A stretch of 64,000 nt of DNA from positions 583,501 to 647,500 of the forward strand of contig NZ_ATHQ01000001.1 in assembly GCF_000523275.1 (NCBI RefSeq). The letters are read 5' to 3'. A model generated the notes under the pieces. It searched no databases. It saw only the letters and a program-made list of their open reading frames with translations, and was not told the DNA's origin. This DNA comes from Lebetimonas sp. JH292. GTDB lineage: Bacteria; Campylobacterota; Campylobacteria; Campylobacterales; Nautiliaceae. Position 1 is the stretch's first letter. Each line of letters starts with the position of its first letter. Position numbers and translations under genes: made by a program. Below are positions 20,201 to 28,264 of the stretch, piece by piece.

Positions 20201-21608
20201 CAGCGTAAAATTAGTTTCAACCGCCGGAGTGGGGACTATTGCCGCCGGGGTAGCCAAAGCATATGCCGATAAAATCGTAATAAGCGGAAGTGAAGGCGGA
20301 ACAGGTGCCGCCCCTATAACATCTATAAGACATGCCGGCAATCCATGGGAAATCGGCTTGATAGAAGCCCATAATTCATTAAAAGAAAACCAATTAAGGG
20401 AATTTGTTTCTCTGGAGACAGACGGAGGATTAAAAATTGGAAAAGATGTAATATTCGCTGCCCTTTTAGGAGCGGAATATTATGCGTTTGGTACAAGTTT
20501 GTTAATGGCAGTTGATTGCATATTTTGCAGAAGCTGTCAGACAAATAAATGTCCGGTAGGTATTACTACTCAAAATCCCGATTACAGGGCTAAATTTAAA
20601 GGCAATGTTGATAAAGTAAAAAAATATTTACTTAATCTTGCCGAAGATGTTAGAGAACATTTAGCAAAAATGGGATACAAAAGTTTGGATGAAATAATAG
20701 GCAGAAACGACTTAATAAAAATAAAAGACATTCCAGAAGCTAAAAAATTTGATTTTTCAGCACTCTTTAGAAAAGTAGAAGGTTTAAACACAAAACAAAA
20801 AGAAAACGTTCCGTTTGATAAAAACGAGTTTGAAAAAGAATTACTAAATAAAGTAATAGAAACAATTAAAAATCCAAACCATAAATCTGTGGTAAAAGCA
20901 AAAATCATTAATTTAAACAGAAGTTTCGGGGCAATAATAAGCGGTGTAATAGCAAAATATTATGGTGACAACGGTTTAAATGACGATTCTATTATTTTTG
21001 AATTAAAAGGTGTAGCAGGGCAAAGTTTTGGGGTATTTTTAAGTAAGGGCGTAACATTGAAACTAAAAGGAGTTGCAAACGATTATGTAGGTAAAGGCAT
21101 GGCCGGAGGAAAAATTATAATTACCCCTAAAAAAGAAGGGGCGGCGGCAGGTAATACATGCCTTTATGGGGCAACCGCCGGAAAACTTTTTATTGCGGGT
21201 ATTGTAGGTGAACGATTTGCAGTCAGAAATTCCGGAGCCGTTGCAATAGTAGAAGGAACGGGAGATCATCCTTGTGAATATATGACAGGCGGAGAAGTAA
21301 TTATCCTTGGAGAAACTGGTATCAATTTCGGTGCAGGTATGACAGGCGGGGTTGCATTTGTATATGATAAAAAACACAATTTTGTAGATAAAATCAATCC
21401 TGAACTTATAGAAATCAGAAGAATAGATATAGATGAAAATGAAAAACCAAAAATTTATCTTAAAAAAAGGCTTATAGAATATTATAATGCCACAGGAAGT
21501 GAAAAAGCTAAATTTATTTTAGATAACTTCAGAAGCGAAGTAAGACATTTTTGGCTTGTAACACCAAAAGATAACCGCCCTCCTCTAGATCCAAACGATA
21601 TGGATTAA
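17235..21608 (+). CDS. gltB: Glutamate synthase large subunit
   Basis: 1457 residues. It transfers the amide nitrogen of glutamine to 2-oxoglutarate. The N-terminal class-II glutaminase begins at the nucleophile Cys10 (KDNCGFGVIANI), so a nine-residue propeptide must be removed. The central and FMN domains follow, with the 3Fe-4S motif C-x5-C-x4-C at about residue 1095 (CIFCRSCQTNKCPVG, which carries one extra Cys). The C-terminal beta-helix shows many Gly-rich repeats (KGMAGGKIIITPKKEG). No small subunit gltD is adjacent in the window. Confidence 0.96.
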   Translation: MSGLEFKDNCGFGVIANIKGKTSHKLVNDALISLERMMHRGAIAADGKSGDGSGLLFSMPEKFFKKIAKENGIDLPENFGIGVIFLKNENQKTTVEEICEKNDLKVALWREVPINIEVLGEFALKTLPKIYHAFIIPNSIIAIKRFEELLYLTRKEIENFIEDKEFYIPSFSSKKVVYKGLLMPNYIKEFYPDLADKDFEIYFALFHQRFSTNTLPEWRLAQPFRFIAHNGEINSIQANRINTLIKSESVKSNVFSKEELQKLLPVIRFDESDSSSLDRMMEFLIMNGMDFFKTIRALIPMPWQNAPYLDSELKAFYEYFSTRFEAWDGPAAVSVTDGRYIAVVLDRNGLRPAKYVITKDGRILIASEYGVLDLNDTEIIERGRLQSGQMIGIDTKFGVVLKNKDIDEYLKSSNPYTKWLNENMMYLQEYIENPYSIDENINLNDLVYKQRYAGITKEIINLVIKPMMNDAKEPTGSMGDDSPLACFSNYPFRSFNDFFRQKFAQVTNPPIDSLREKIVMSLNTGFGEVHNILNEAPEHAKRVKTTSPILTQTKLEVLKSFGDENSPKFESDYKNAFYSTLFKNNLKGTLEKLTDKIVKDVKNGVRIIFLDDRNIDKDHKAIPMAMVIGRLHKKLLDNKLRHLTSIVAITNEITNPHDAAVLIAYGASAIYPYLLFKTVTQIAKEENIDREDALFNVHSALNKGILKIMSKMGISTIASYRNSALMDIIGLSEEITKECFIGSKTLLPGLTFKDIEEKINIRHKKAFEEDKLDAGGVIKYRRNGEYHEITPELTKTFKRMLSGEKKDYEEFKKLVENRRPTYIRDFLDINSDKKPVSINEVESAQNIVKRFIGAAMSIGALSPEAHEIIAQAMNELGAKSNSGEGGEDKKRNKTIKQSKIRQVASGRFGVTPEYLVNAEEIQIKVAQGAKPGEGGQLPGFKVSTYIAKLRHTTPGKTLISPPPHHDIYSIEDLAQLIFDLKQINPTATISVKLVSTAGVGTIAAGVAKAYADKIVISGSEGGTGAAPITSIRHAGNPWEIGLIEAHNSLKENQLREFVSLETDGGLKIGKDVIFAALLGAEYYAFGTSLLMAVDCIFCRSCQTNKCPVGITTQNPDYRAKFKGNVDKVKKYLLNLAEDVREHLAKMGYKSLDEIIGRNDLIKIKDIPEAKKFDFSALFRKVEGLNTKQKENVPFDKNEFEKELLNKVIETIKNPNHKSVVKAKIINLNRSFGAIISGVIAKYYGDNGLNDDSIIFELKGVAGQSFGVFLSKGVTLKLKGVANDYVGKGMAGGKIIITPKKEGAAAGNTCLYGATAGKLFIAGIVGERFAVRNSGAVAIVEGTGDHPCEYMTGGEVIILGETGINFGAGMTGGVAFVYDKKHNFVDKINPELIEIRRIDIDENEKPKIYLKKRLIEYYNATGSEKAKFILDNFRSEVRHFWLVTPKDNRPPLDPNDMD

Positions 21609-21645
21609 TTTTTTCTTTTTCTTTAATAAATAAAAAAGGATTCTA

Positions 21646-21915
21646 ATGAAAAATTTTGATGAAATGAACTTAAAAGAAAAAATGGAAGCAATTGAAGAGG
21701 TAATAAAAAAAGATATTTTGCCAATGCTTGCATTTGACGGTGGAATGGCGGAAATTCTTGATGTCAGGGAAAGCAACGTGGAAACACATGTATATATTAG
21801 ATACGGAGGTGCCTGTGCCGCTTGCAGCAGCGCCGGAGGTGCGACACTTTTTGCCATTGAAGAAACACTTAGAAAAAGATTAAATACAGATAAAATCAGG
21901 GTATTTCCTATTTAA
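21646..21915 (+). CDS. NifU-like C-terminal-domain protein (Fe-S scaffold)
   Basis: 89 residues. A stand-alone NifU C-terminal domain of the Nfu type, with the Cys pair in GGACAACSSAGGATLFAIEE that holds a bridging Fe-S cluster. AAAAAAGGATTC precedes the ATG. It lies 37 bases after gltB, an Fe-S enzyme, and may be co-transcribed with it. Confidence 0.9.
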   Translation: MKNFDEMNLKEKMEAIEEVIKKDILPMLAFDGGMAEILDVRESNVETHVYIRYGGACAACSSAGGATLFAIEETLRKRLNTDKIRVFPI

Positions 21916-21950
21916 TAGTGAAAGTGGTGAATAGTGAAAATAGTGAGTAG
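21915..21950. repeat. Heptanucleotide-type repeat, inverted orientation
   Basis: Read on the minus strand this is CTACTCA, CTATTTTCA, CTATTCA, CCACTTTCA, CTATT: the same family as the tract at 5078 with two units lengthened to 9 bases. It starts at the NifU-like stop codon. Confidence 0.75.
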
Positions 21951-22286
21951 TAAAAAATTATTTTTTCTTCTTTTTACAATTGCATTTTTAATACCGATAT
22001 TTATTACTCTTTTTTTATCCTTATTCAAACGGTTTTTTAAAAGCTTTGTTTTTAACTGTTTATCCAAAAATGAATTTAATATATTATGGATTTTTAATTT
22101 TGTTTTTGTTTTTAAGTTTTGTTAAAAAATATTCTTCTTTTGCTGTAATTGCCTTATTTCAAAGCAAAAGAAATAGCAAAAAAAGAAAGAGTATAAACTT
22201 TTATATAAAAATTCTGTTTTTGTAGTAATTAAAAAAACAACTTACAACCACACAAATCCGTTTAATTACAAAAAGCAAAGAAATCA
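21951..22286. other. Gene-poor stretch after the NifU-like gene
   Basis: About 335 bases of A/T-rich DNA. A 63-codon hydrophobic frame (21934-22125) begins with GTG inside the repeat and has no ribosome-binding site or recognisable domain, so I do not call it a gene. No tRNA or strong terminator is seen. It may hold the promoter of the following GT39 gene. Confidence 0.5.
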
Positions 22287-23762
22287 ATGAACACAAAACA
22301 GTTTAAATTCTGGCTATTTTTAGCAATACTGATTAATTTTTTCCTAACACTTTCCCTTACTCCCCTTTTTAACCTTGATGAAGGTGCTTTTAGCGAAGCT
22401 ACAAGGGAGATGCTTCATAATCACAATTACATAACAACCTTTTTAAATGGGGAATATAGGTTTGACAAGCCTATTTTAATTTACTGGCTGCAACTTCTCA
22501 GCATTAAAATTTTTGGAATAAATGAGTTTGCTTTTAGACTTCCAAGTGCTATTGCCGCCACTTTTTGGACTCTTGGAATTTATTTTTTTACTAAAAAAAT
22601 GTATAATGAAAAAACAGCGCTGATCAGCAGTTTTTTAATGGTTACAACCTTACAGATTGGCCTAATTGCAAAAGCGGCTATTGCAGACAGTTTACTTAAT
22701 ATGTTTATAGCTTTTTGTATGTTTAGTATTTATCTTTATTTAAAAGAAAAAAAAGAAAAATATCTGCTTTTTGCTTTTGCCTTTATAGGATTTGGCACTT
22801 TAACTAAAGGTCCGGTTGCTATAATGATTCCTTTAGTTGTTACATTTATTTATATGGCTTTAAAAAAAGAAATTAAAGAATTTTTTAAAATGGTTTTTAA
22901 TATAAAAGGCATAATTATTTTTTTAATTATTGCACTGCCTTGGTATATCGCAGAGTATATGCAAACAGGGGATAAGTTTATTGAAGGTTTTATTTTAAAA
23001 CACAATCTTCATAGATTCACATCGCCTATGGAACACCACAGGGGAAACTATTTTTATTATATTCCTGTTGTTTTAATCGGTTTGATTCCCTGGAGCAGTC
23101 TTTTTATTGCTTATTTAATAAAACTTAAAAATTTAATAAAAAATGATTTTGTATTTTTCGGAAGTATCTGGTTTTTCTTTGTATTTTTGTTTTTTTCACT
23201 TTCAGGGACAAAACTTCCACATTATGTAATTTACGGATATACACCTCTTTTTATTTTTATGGCTTTAATGGTTGAAAAAATTAGAGAAATATATTTGTCG
23301 TTTCCTTTAATTTTATTTATTCTGCTTTTATTGGCTCTCCCTTTTGTACTGGAAAACGTTAAAAACACTGAAGTATATTTAGCATACATTGCAATAAGGC
23401 CATATTTTAACTGGTTTTATTTTTTAAGTTTTATAATTTTACTTATTTTATCATTTATTAAAATGAAAGAGTTTAAAATTGTTTTTTTAGGCTTTGCAAG
23501 CATATTTATATTAAATTATATAGGATGGATTTATGCTCACGCAAGGGCCATTCCTGTAAAAGAGGCTGCTGTTTGGGCTAAAAAACATAATATTAAAAAA
23601 GTTTATTTAAAAACAAATTTACCATCATTCAGTGTCTATTTTAATAAAATAACACCAAAAGAGCCAAAAAAAGGAGAAATTGCCCTTCTTAAAATAACTA
23701 AAACAAAAGGTTATAAAATAATTTATAAAAAAGGACTTATTGCATTGGGAGTTAAAAAGTGA
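22287..23762 (+). CDS. ArnT-like GT39 polyprenyl-phosphate-sugar glycosyltransferase
   Basis: 491 residues with about 11-12 membrane helices. GT39 family (PMT/ArnT): these enzymes move a sugar from a polyprenyl-phosphate carrier to lipid A or protein at the periplasmic face. The first periplasmic loop has the catalytic-type acidic motif FNLDEGAFSEATREMLHNHN and the conserved FDKPILIYWLQ. Later blocks are KGPVAIMIP and SGTKLPHYVIYGYTPL. The acceptor is unknown. Its stop overlaps the next gene's GTG start (GTGA). Confidence 0.88.
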   Translation: MNTKQFKFWLFLAILINFFLTLSLTPLFNLDEGAFSEATREMLHNHNYITTFLNGEYRFDKPILIYWLQLLSIKIFGINEFAFRLPSAIAATFWTLGIYFFTKKMYNEKTALISSFLMVTTLQIGLIAKAAIADSLLNMFIAFCMFSIYLYLKEKKEKYLLFAFAFIGFGTLTKGPVAIMIPLVVTFIYMALKKEIKEFFKMVFNIKGIIIFLIIALPWYIAEYMQTGDKFIEGFILKHNLHRFTSPMEHHRGNYFYYIPVVLIGLIPWSSLFIAYLIKLKNLIKNDFVFFGSIWFFFVFLFFSLSGTKLPHYVIYGYTPLFIFMALMVEKIREIYLSFPLILFILLLLALPFVLENVKNTEVYLAYIAIRPYFNWFYFLSFIILLILSFIKMKEFKIVFLGFASIFILNYIGWIYAHARAIPVKEAAVWAKKHNIKKVYLKTNLPSFSVYFNKITPKEPKKGEIALLKITKTKGYKIIYKKGLIALGVKK

Positions 23763-24736
23763 AAATATTAGTAATTGGAGGAGGTCCCGCCGGAGCGACA
23801 GCCGCAAAACTTTTGGCAAAAAAATATGATGTTACATTAATTCAGGACAGGAATTGGGATAAACCCTGCGGAGGAGGAACTAAAATAAAACTGTTCGATG
23901 AAACGGATATCCCAAAAAATTTAATAAAACATAAATTAAGCCATATTTATATGAATTATAAAAACAATAAAATAAAAATAGACCTTAAAGGTGAAAATTT
24001 AGCAATTGTTAAAAGAGAAGAGTTTGACAGGGCTTTAAGAGAACTTGCCCTAAAAGAAGGTGCTAAATTATATTATGGAAAATTTAAAGGATTTAAAGAA
24101 AAAAAAGCTATAATTGAAATAAATAAAGAAAAAATTATTTTTGATTATGATGTTTTAATAGCGGCCGACGGGGTAAACTCGTCTGTAAGAAAAGCTTTAA
24201 ATTTAGAACCTATTCCAAAAACAATAACACATTACGCAAAAATTGATAAAGAAATTGAAACCTGTGAATTTTATTTTGATGAAGCCTTAGGCGGCAAATA
24301 TTATGCATGGGAATTTCCCCATATAAATAAAACTCATATTGGAAGTGTGGATAAAACTAGCTTTAGTAATTTTTGTAAATTTTTAAATATCAATGTAAAA
24401 CCAAAAGGCTATTTTATTCCTATATGGCAGGAAAACATAACCATTCAAAAAAATAATATTTATTTTGTGGGAGATGCCGCTTCTCAGGTAATGCCTATGA
24501 GTTTTGAAGGAATTTATTATGCCATTCATTCAGCCAAAATCTTAGCAGATTCAATTATAAATCAAAAAGATTATAAAAAAGAGTGGAATAAAAGATTTTT
24601 AAAAGAATTTAAATTTATGAAGTTTATAGAAAAAATACATCAGACAAAACTTAAAGGATTAATGATAAAACTACATAAATTTGAATATATGAGAACTTTC
24701 AGTGTTAATTTGTGGCTGCACAATTATGAATGTTGA
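23759..24736 (+). CDS. Geranylgeranyl-reductase-family FAD-dependent oxidoreductase
   Basis: 325 residues from a GTG start coupled to the GT39 stop. The N-terminal FAD-binding motif is ILVIGGGPAGATAAKLLA, followed by DKPCGGGTK, the family's VLIAADGVNSSVRKAL, and FVGDAASQVMPMSFEGIYYA. Members saturate isoprenoid chains, for example archaeal lipids, chlorophyll side chain or menaquinone tail. Coupling to a polyprenyl-phosphate-using glycosyltransferase suggests it reduces the carrier lipid, which is an inference. Its last codons lie in the heptamer repeat. Confidence 0.82.
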   Translation: MKILVIGGGPAGATAAKLLAKKYDVTLIQDRNWDKPCGGGTKIKLFDETDIPKNLIKHKLSHIYMNYKNNKIKIDLKGENLAIVKREEFDRALRELALKEGAKLYYGKFKGFKEKKAIIEINKEKIIFDYDVLIAADGVNSSVRKALNLEPIPKTITHYAKIDKEIETCEFYFDEALGGKYYAWEFPHINKTHIGSVDKTSFSNFCKFLNINVKPKGYFIPIWQENITIQKNNIYFVGDAASQVMPMSFEGIYYAIHSAKILADSIINQKDYKKEWNKRFLKEFKFMKFIEKIHQTKLKGLMIKLHKFEYMRTFSVNLWLHNYEC

Positions 24737-24827
24737 ATGTTGAATTATGAATTTAAAATTTATCATTTATCATTCAACATTTTCCATAATTTACTTTGCT
24801 CATTTGCGCTCATTTTCCATTTCTTAT
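24724..24827. repeat. Heptanucleotide repeat spanning two convergent gene ends
   Basis: Period-7 units TTATGAA, TGTTGAA, TGTTGAA, TTATGAA, TTTAAAA, TTTATCA, TTTATCA, TTCAACA, TTTTCCA and further degenerate units. The tract contains the stop codon of the flavoprotein (24734-24736) and the last ~20 codons of the phosphatase. A 22-base segment (24797-24818) recurs as its reverse complement at 47365-47386 between the flagellins. Confidence 0.8.
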
Positions 24828-25335
24828 AGCTTTCATCCATAGCTTTTGTAGGAGACCCTAAGTATGGAAAATGCCCGTATTTAATACTTAACATTGAATT
24901 ATTTTTTTCACCTATTAAATATAAATAGGCTGCACTTACAAGTCCCGTTCTGTCAGCCCCTGCCCTACAGTGAATTAGTACAGGTTTTTTAGCATCTTTT
25001 ATAATTTTTAAAACCTCATTTATTTTTTTAGGTGATTGAAACTCTTTATCACTCATTTGAAAATCAATATGGGTTATATTATGGTCTTTGCAAAACTTTA
25101 TTTCATATTTATACCAGTCTTTATCTGGATGAGCGCCTCTTAAATTAATTATTGTTTTAAAACGATATTTTTTATAATATTTGGGAAAATCATATTCATA
25201 CAGCTGGGCACTCCTGTAAATTCCGTCAGCTACCTTATGAAAATTGCCAACCTGCCTGATAACTCCAAGCCACATAACAACTAAAACAAGTATACTCCAA
25301 AAAATTAAAAACAGAAATTTAACTAAATTTTTCAT
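24763..25335 (-). CDS. Membrane-anchored dual-specificity / tyrosine-type phosphatase
   Basis: 190 residues. One N-terminal membrane helix (about residues 5-25) is followed by a periplasm-facing or cytosolic phosphatase domain with the CX5R signature HCRAGADRTG. Similar to small tyrosine-phosphatase-fold proteins found in envelope polysaccharide loci. It may act on a lipid phosphate rather than a protein. The C-terminal ~20 residues (KWKMSANEQSKLWKMLND) are encoded by the heptamer repeat and are probably an accretion. Divergent from the GT2 gene. Confidence 0.82.
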   Translation of the reverse strand: MKNLVKFLFLIFWSILVLVVMWLGVIRQVGNFHKVADGIYRSAQLYEYDFPKYYKKYRFKTIINLRGAHPDKDWYKYEIKFCKDHNITHIDFQMSDKEFQSPKKINEVLKIIKDAKKPVLIHCRAGADRTGLVSAAYLYLIGEKNNSMLSIKYGHFPYLGSPTKAMDESYKKWKMSANEQSKLWKMLNDK

Positions 25336-25341
25336 AGTTGG

Positions 25342-25347
25342 TATAAT
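25342..25347 (+). promoter_or_regulatory. -10 box of the GT2 gene
   Basis: TATAAT in GTTGGTATAATATC, 21 bases before the ATG at 25368, which follows AAAAAAAGGAATTTA. Confidence 0.5.
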
Positions 25348-25367
25348 ATCATAAAAAAAGGAATTTA

Positions 25368-26303
25368 ATGAAAATTTCCGTGGTAGTGCCTTTAATGAAT
25401 GAAGAAGAAAATATAAAATATTTAATTGAAGAAGTGGATAAAGCCCTAAAAGAATTTGATTACGAATTAATTTTAGTGGATGACGGAAGCACAGACAATA
25501 CTGTAGAAGAAATTAAAAAAAGAATGAATGATAAAACAAAACTTGTTATTCTAAATAGAAACTACGGCCAAACCTCAGCAATGGCTGCCGGAATAAAAGT
25601 GGCAGGAGGAGATATAATCGTTACAATTGACGGAGATTTACAAAACGACCCGAATGATATTCCTATGATGATTGAAAAACTAAACGAAGGTTATGATGTA
25701 GTTGCCGGTATAAGGGCAAAAAGACAGGATGAGCCTGTTAGAAAATTTTTAAGCAAAATAGCAAATAAAATTATTAGAAAAATAACAGGCGTTTATATAA
25801 CTGATTACGGCTGCACATTAAAAGTCTTTAAAAAAGATGTTGCAAAAAATCTCCAGTTATACGGAGAGCTTCACAGATTTATTCCCATTTTAGCTAAAAT
25901 GTACGGGGCAAAAATTACAGAAGTACCTGTTAGACATCATGAAAGAAAATTTGGAAAAAGCAAATACGGATTTAACAGAATTTTTAAAGTAATAAGCGAT
26001 TTGATGTATTTAGTGTTTATGCAGAGATTTGGACAAAAGCCTATGCATTTTTTTGGGACAATCGGTTTTATAATGTTTAGTGTGGGGGCCTTGATTGACC
26101 TGTATCTGTTTATTTTGAAACTATTTGGAGAAAGCATAGGCAACAGGCCTCTTTTAACGGTAGGAACCGTATCTATTATTGCCGGTATTCAATTAATTAC
26201 CACAGGATTTTTAGCAGAAATTATGATAAGAACTTATTACGAATCACAAAACAAAAAACCTTATGTTATAAAAGAAATAATAAATAGTAAAAACAGTGAG
26301 TAG
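25368..26303 (+). CDS. Polyprenyl-phosphate glycosyltransferase, GT2 family
   Basis: 311 residues. A cytoplasmic GT2 catalytic domain (VVPLMNEEENIKYLIEEVD, ELILVDDGSTDNT, VTIDGDLQNDP) is followed by two C-terminal membrane helices (about residues 225-250 and 260-285), the ArnC/GtrB/DPM1 layout. Such enzymes load a sugar onto undecaprenyl or other polyprenyl phosphate, the donor type that GT39 enzymes use. The stop codon lies in the AGTGAGT repeat. Confidence 0.9.
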   Translation: MKISVVVPLMNEEENIKYLIEEVDKALKEFDYELILVDDGSTDNTVEEIKKRMNDKTKLVILNRNYGQTSAMAAGIKVAGGDIIVTIDGDLQNDPNDIPMMIEKLNEGYDVVAGIRAKRQDEPVRKFLSKIANKIIRKITGVYITDYGCTLKVFKKDVAKNLQLYGELHRFIPILAKMYGAKITEVPVRHHERKFGKSKYGFNRIFKVISDLMYLVFMQRFGQKPMHFFGTIGFIMFSVGALIDLYLFILKLFGESIGNRPLLTVGTVSIIAGIQLITTGFLAEIMIRTYYESQNKKPYVIKEIINSKNSE

Positions 26304-26315
26304 TGAGTAGTGAGT
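26295..26315. repeat. Heptanucleotide repeat, 3 perfect AGTGAGT units
   Basis: Three exact 7-base units bridge two genes. The first contains the TAG stop of the GT2 gene (with 26303), and the last contains the apparent GTG start (26310) of the next gene. Confidence 0.9.
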
Positions 26316-27155
26316 AAAGAATTAAAGAAAAAAATTAAATTACTAATAAAAATAATTTTTATCATTTCAGCTTTTATAATTATTGTAAATAAAATTGATA
26401 TCAATAAATTAAAAGAGATAAAGCTAATTCACCCAACTTTACTGATTTTGGCATTTATCACTTTTAACCTTTCTCAAATTATTTCTGCTATGAGGGTTCA
26501 CACATATTTAAAAAACATAAACGTAACACCAACATTTAAAACACAGCTTATTTTATATTATCTCGGAATGTTTTATAACATACTTTTGCCGGGCGGAATA
26601 GGAGGGGACGCATATAAGGCTTATAAATTTCAAAAAAATTTTGAGGTAGGATATAAAAAAATAATAAAAGCCCTTTTAATTGACAGAATATCAGGTCTTT
26701 TTGCAATTTTTTTTATTATTTCCGTTTTAATTTTTTTCAGCAGATTTGATATGTTTTTAATATATGCAATTATTTTACTTATTACAACGCCATTTATTTT
26801 ATATTTTATTCATAAACTGCTTTTTATTGAATTTAAAAAAAGCTTTTTAAAAACATTTGTTTTTTCACTTATTATTCAATCCCTTCAGTTAATAAGCTTT
26901 ATTTTTATAATGCTAAGTTTTAACATAAAACTTCATTTAATTGATTACGGGATTTTGTTTTTAATTTCTTCAGTTGTAAGCGTAATTCCTATTTCAATCG
27001 GTGGAGTTGGTTTAAGGGAACTTACTTTTCTTTATTCTTCAGATTATTTTCCAATAAATGCAGAAGTGGGAATTTTAGCAGCCTTTTTATTTTTTGTAAT
27101 AACTTTGATTTCTTCAAGTATAGGAATTCTATTTTTAAGGAGCAAACATGTTTAA
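26310..27155 (+). CDS. Lysylphosphatidylglycerol-synthase-TM / flippase-like membrane protein
   Basis: 281 residues with about 7-8 membrane helices. UPF0104/DUF2029-like LPG_synthase_TM family, shown by LPGGIGGDAYKAYKF and the late SIGGVGLRELTFLY. Relatives are flippase-like modules or hopanoid/glycolipid-export proteins. The GTG start lies in the heptamer repeat and no strong ribosome-binding site is visible, so the exact start is uncertain. Its end overlaps the CysM-like gene by 8 bases. Part of the lipid-glycosylation cassette. Confidence 0.82.
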   Translation: MSKELKKKIKLLIKIIFIISAFIIIVNKIDINKLKEIKLIHPTLLILAFITFNLSQIISAMRVHTYLKNINVTPTFKTQLILYYLGMFYNILLPGGIGGDAYKAYKFQKNFEVGYKKIIKALLIDRISGLFAIFFIISVLIFFSRFDMFLIYAIILLITTPFILYFIHKLLFIEFKKSFLKTFVFSLIIQSLQLISFIFIMLSFNIKLHLIDYGILFLISSVVSVIPISIGGVGLRELTFLYSSDYFPINAEVGILAAFLFFVITLISSSIGILFLRSKHV

Positions 27156-27966
27156 CACACCTATTTTTCAGCTAAACAATATTTCAATCAAACTTGAATA
27201 CAAAAACCCGGCAGGCAGCATAAAAGACAGACCCGCTCTTTTTATGTTAAAAGACGCTTTTTCAAAAGGATTCAGGGAAATTGTGGAAGTTACAAGCGGA
27301 AATACCGGAATTGCCCTTAGTTTTTATGCCAAAAAATTTGGTATTAAGCCTACTATTTTTATGCCGAAAAGTTTTTCTATTGAGAGACAAAAACTCCTTA
27401 AAATGTATGGAGCTAATTTAATTTTAACGGACGGCACGATTGCTGATGCTATAAATGAAGCAAAAGAATACATAAAAAAACATAATGCTTATTATACAGA
27501 CCAGTTTAATAACCCCTTAAATGCCCTTTCACATGAATACTCAACAGCACTTGAGATTTTAAATCAGATTGAAAAAATAGATTATTTTGTTTCAGGTGTC
27601 GGAAGCGGAGGAACAATTACAGGAATAGCAAAAGTTTTAAAACCATTAGGAGTTAAAATAATAGCTGTTGAGCCAAAAGAAGCACCTGTAATTTACAATA
27701 AACTTAAAAATGAAAATTTACCAATAAATAAACATAACATTCAGGGAATAGCAGCGGGGTTTATACCAAAAATAATTGATTTAAACTTACTTGATGATGT
27801 GATTTTGATTAAAAGTGATGAGGCGGTTGAATATATGAAAAAACTGCCGAATTTAGGAATTACAGGGGGAATTTCAACGGCCGCAAATATTCTGGCGGCA
27901 AAAAAGTTAAACGGAAATATTGTTACAATATCACCTGACGGAATAGAAAAATACCTCAGCCTTTAA
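27148..27966 (+). CDS. cysM: Cysteine synthase-family PLP enzyme (CysM-like)
   Basis: 272 residues, PLP fold type II. The Schiff-base lysine lies in EYKNPAGSIKDRPALFML, the substrate loop is EVTSGNTGIALSFYAKKFG, and the PLP phosphate loop is GVGSGGTITGIAKVLK. It makes cysteine from O-acetylserine or a related donor. Shorter than the usual ~300 residues. AAGGAG lies before the ATG, inside the previous gene. Confidence 0.85.
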   Translation: MFNTPIFQLNNISIKLEYKNPAGSIKDRPALFMLKDAFSKGFREIVEVTSGNTGIALSFYAKKFGIKPTIFMPKSFSIERQKLLKMYGANLILTDGTIADAINEAKEYIKKHNAYYTDQFNNPLNALSHEYSTALEILNQIEKIDYFVSGVGSGGTITGIAKVLKPLGVKIIAVEPKEAPVIYNKLKNENLPINKHNIQGIAAGFIPKIIDLNLLDDVILIKSDEAVEYMKKLPNLGITGGISTAANILAAKKLNGNIVTISPDGIEKYLSL

Positions 27967-28264
27967 GGCGTTTTTTTATTGTAAAAATAAGACATAAAAA
28001 AACAAAAAAATAAAATCCCCCTATAATTAAAAAAGCATAATAACTTTTCATAAAAAGTTTTAAAAATTCATATACACCGAAACTTATAAAAATTAAAGAC
28101 AGAATAAAAAATATTAATCCGATAATTCCAATAAACACAGCATTTAAGTATTGTGCTGTATCTTTTTTTATTTCTTCTTTAAAAGAAAATAACAAATTAC
28201 TTCTAATTAATAATAAAACAACTTCCAATATAGAAACAATTATATTGCTTCTTTTATCATTCAT
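27956..28264 (-). CDS. Holin-like / YqjE-type small membrane protein
   Basis: 102 residues with two membrane helices (about residues 42-66 and 72-97) after a short amphipathic N-terminus. It resembles the phage-holin_3_6/YqjE group that is commonly paired with a DUF883 protein, as here: its start overlaps the DUF883 stop by 4 bases. Function unknown; the E. coli pair is stress-linked and membrane-associated. Confidence 0.65.
   Translation of the reverse strand: MNDKRSNIIVSILEVVLLLIRSNLLFSFKEEIKKDTAQYLNAVFIGIIGLIFFILSLIFISFGVYEFLKLFMKSYYAFLIIGGFYFFVFLCLIFTIKKRLKG
27959..27977 (+). terminator. Rho-independent terminator after cysM
   Basis: GCCT-TTA-AGGC hairpin followed by G and seven T. It contains the cysM stop codon (27964-27966). 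Confidence 0.65.

Noticed and set aside
21934..22125. 63-codon hydrophobic frame after the NifU-like gene
   Set aside because: It starts with GTG inside the heptamer repeat, has no ribosome-binding site, and its Phe/Leu content is what A/T-rich DNA gives by chance.
24763..25335. Phosphatase as an arsenate reductase or low-molecular-weight phosphatase
   Set aside because: The CX5R motif lies in mid-protein as HCRAGADRTG, the dual-specificity layout, and not at the N-terminus as in the low-molecular-weight family.
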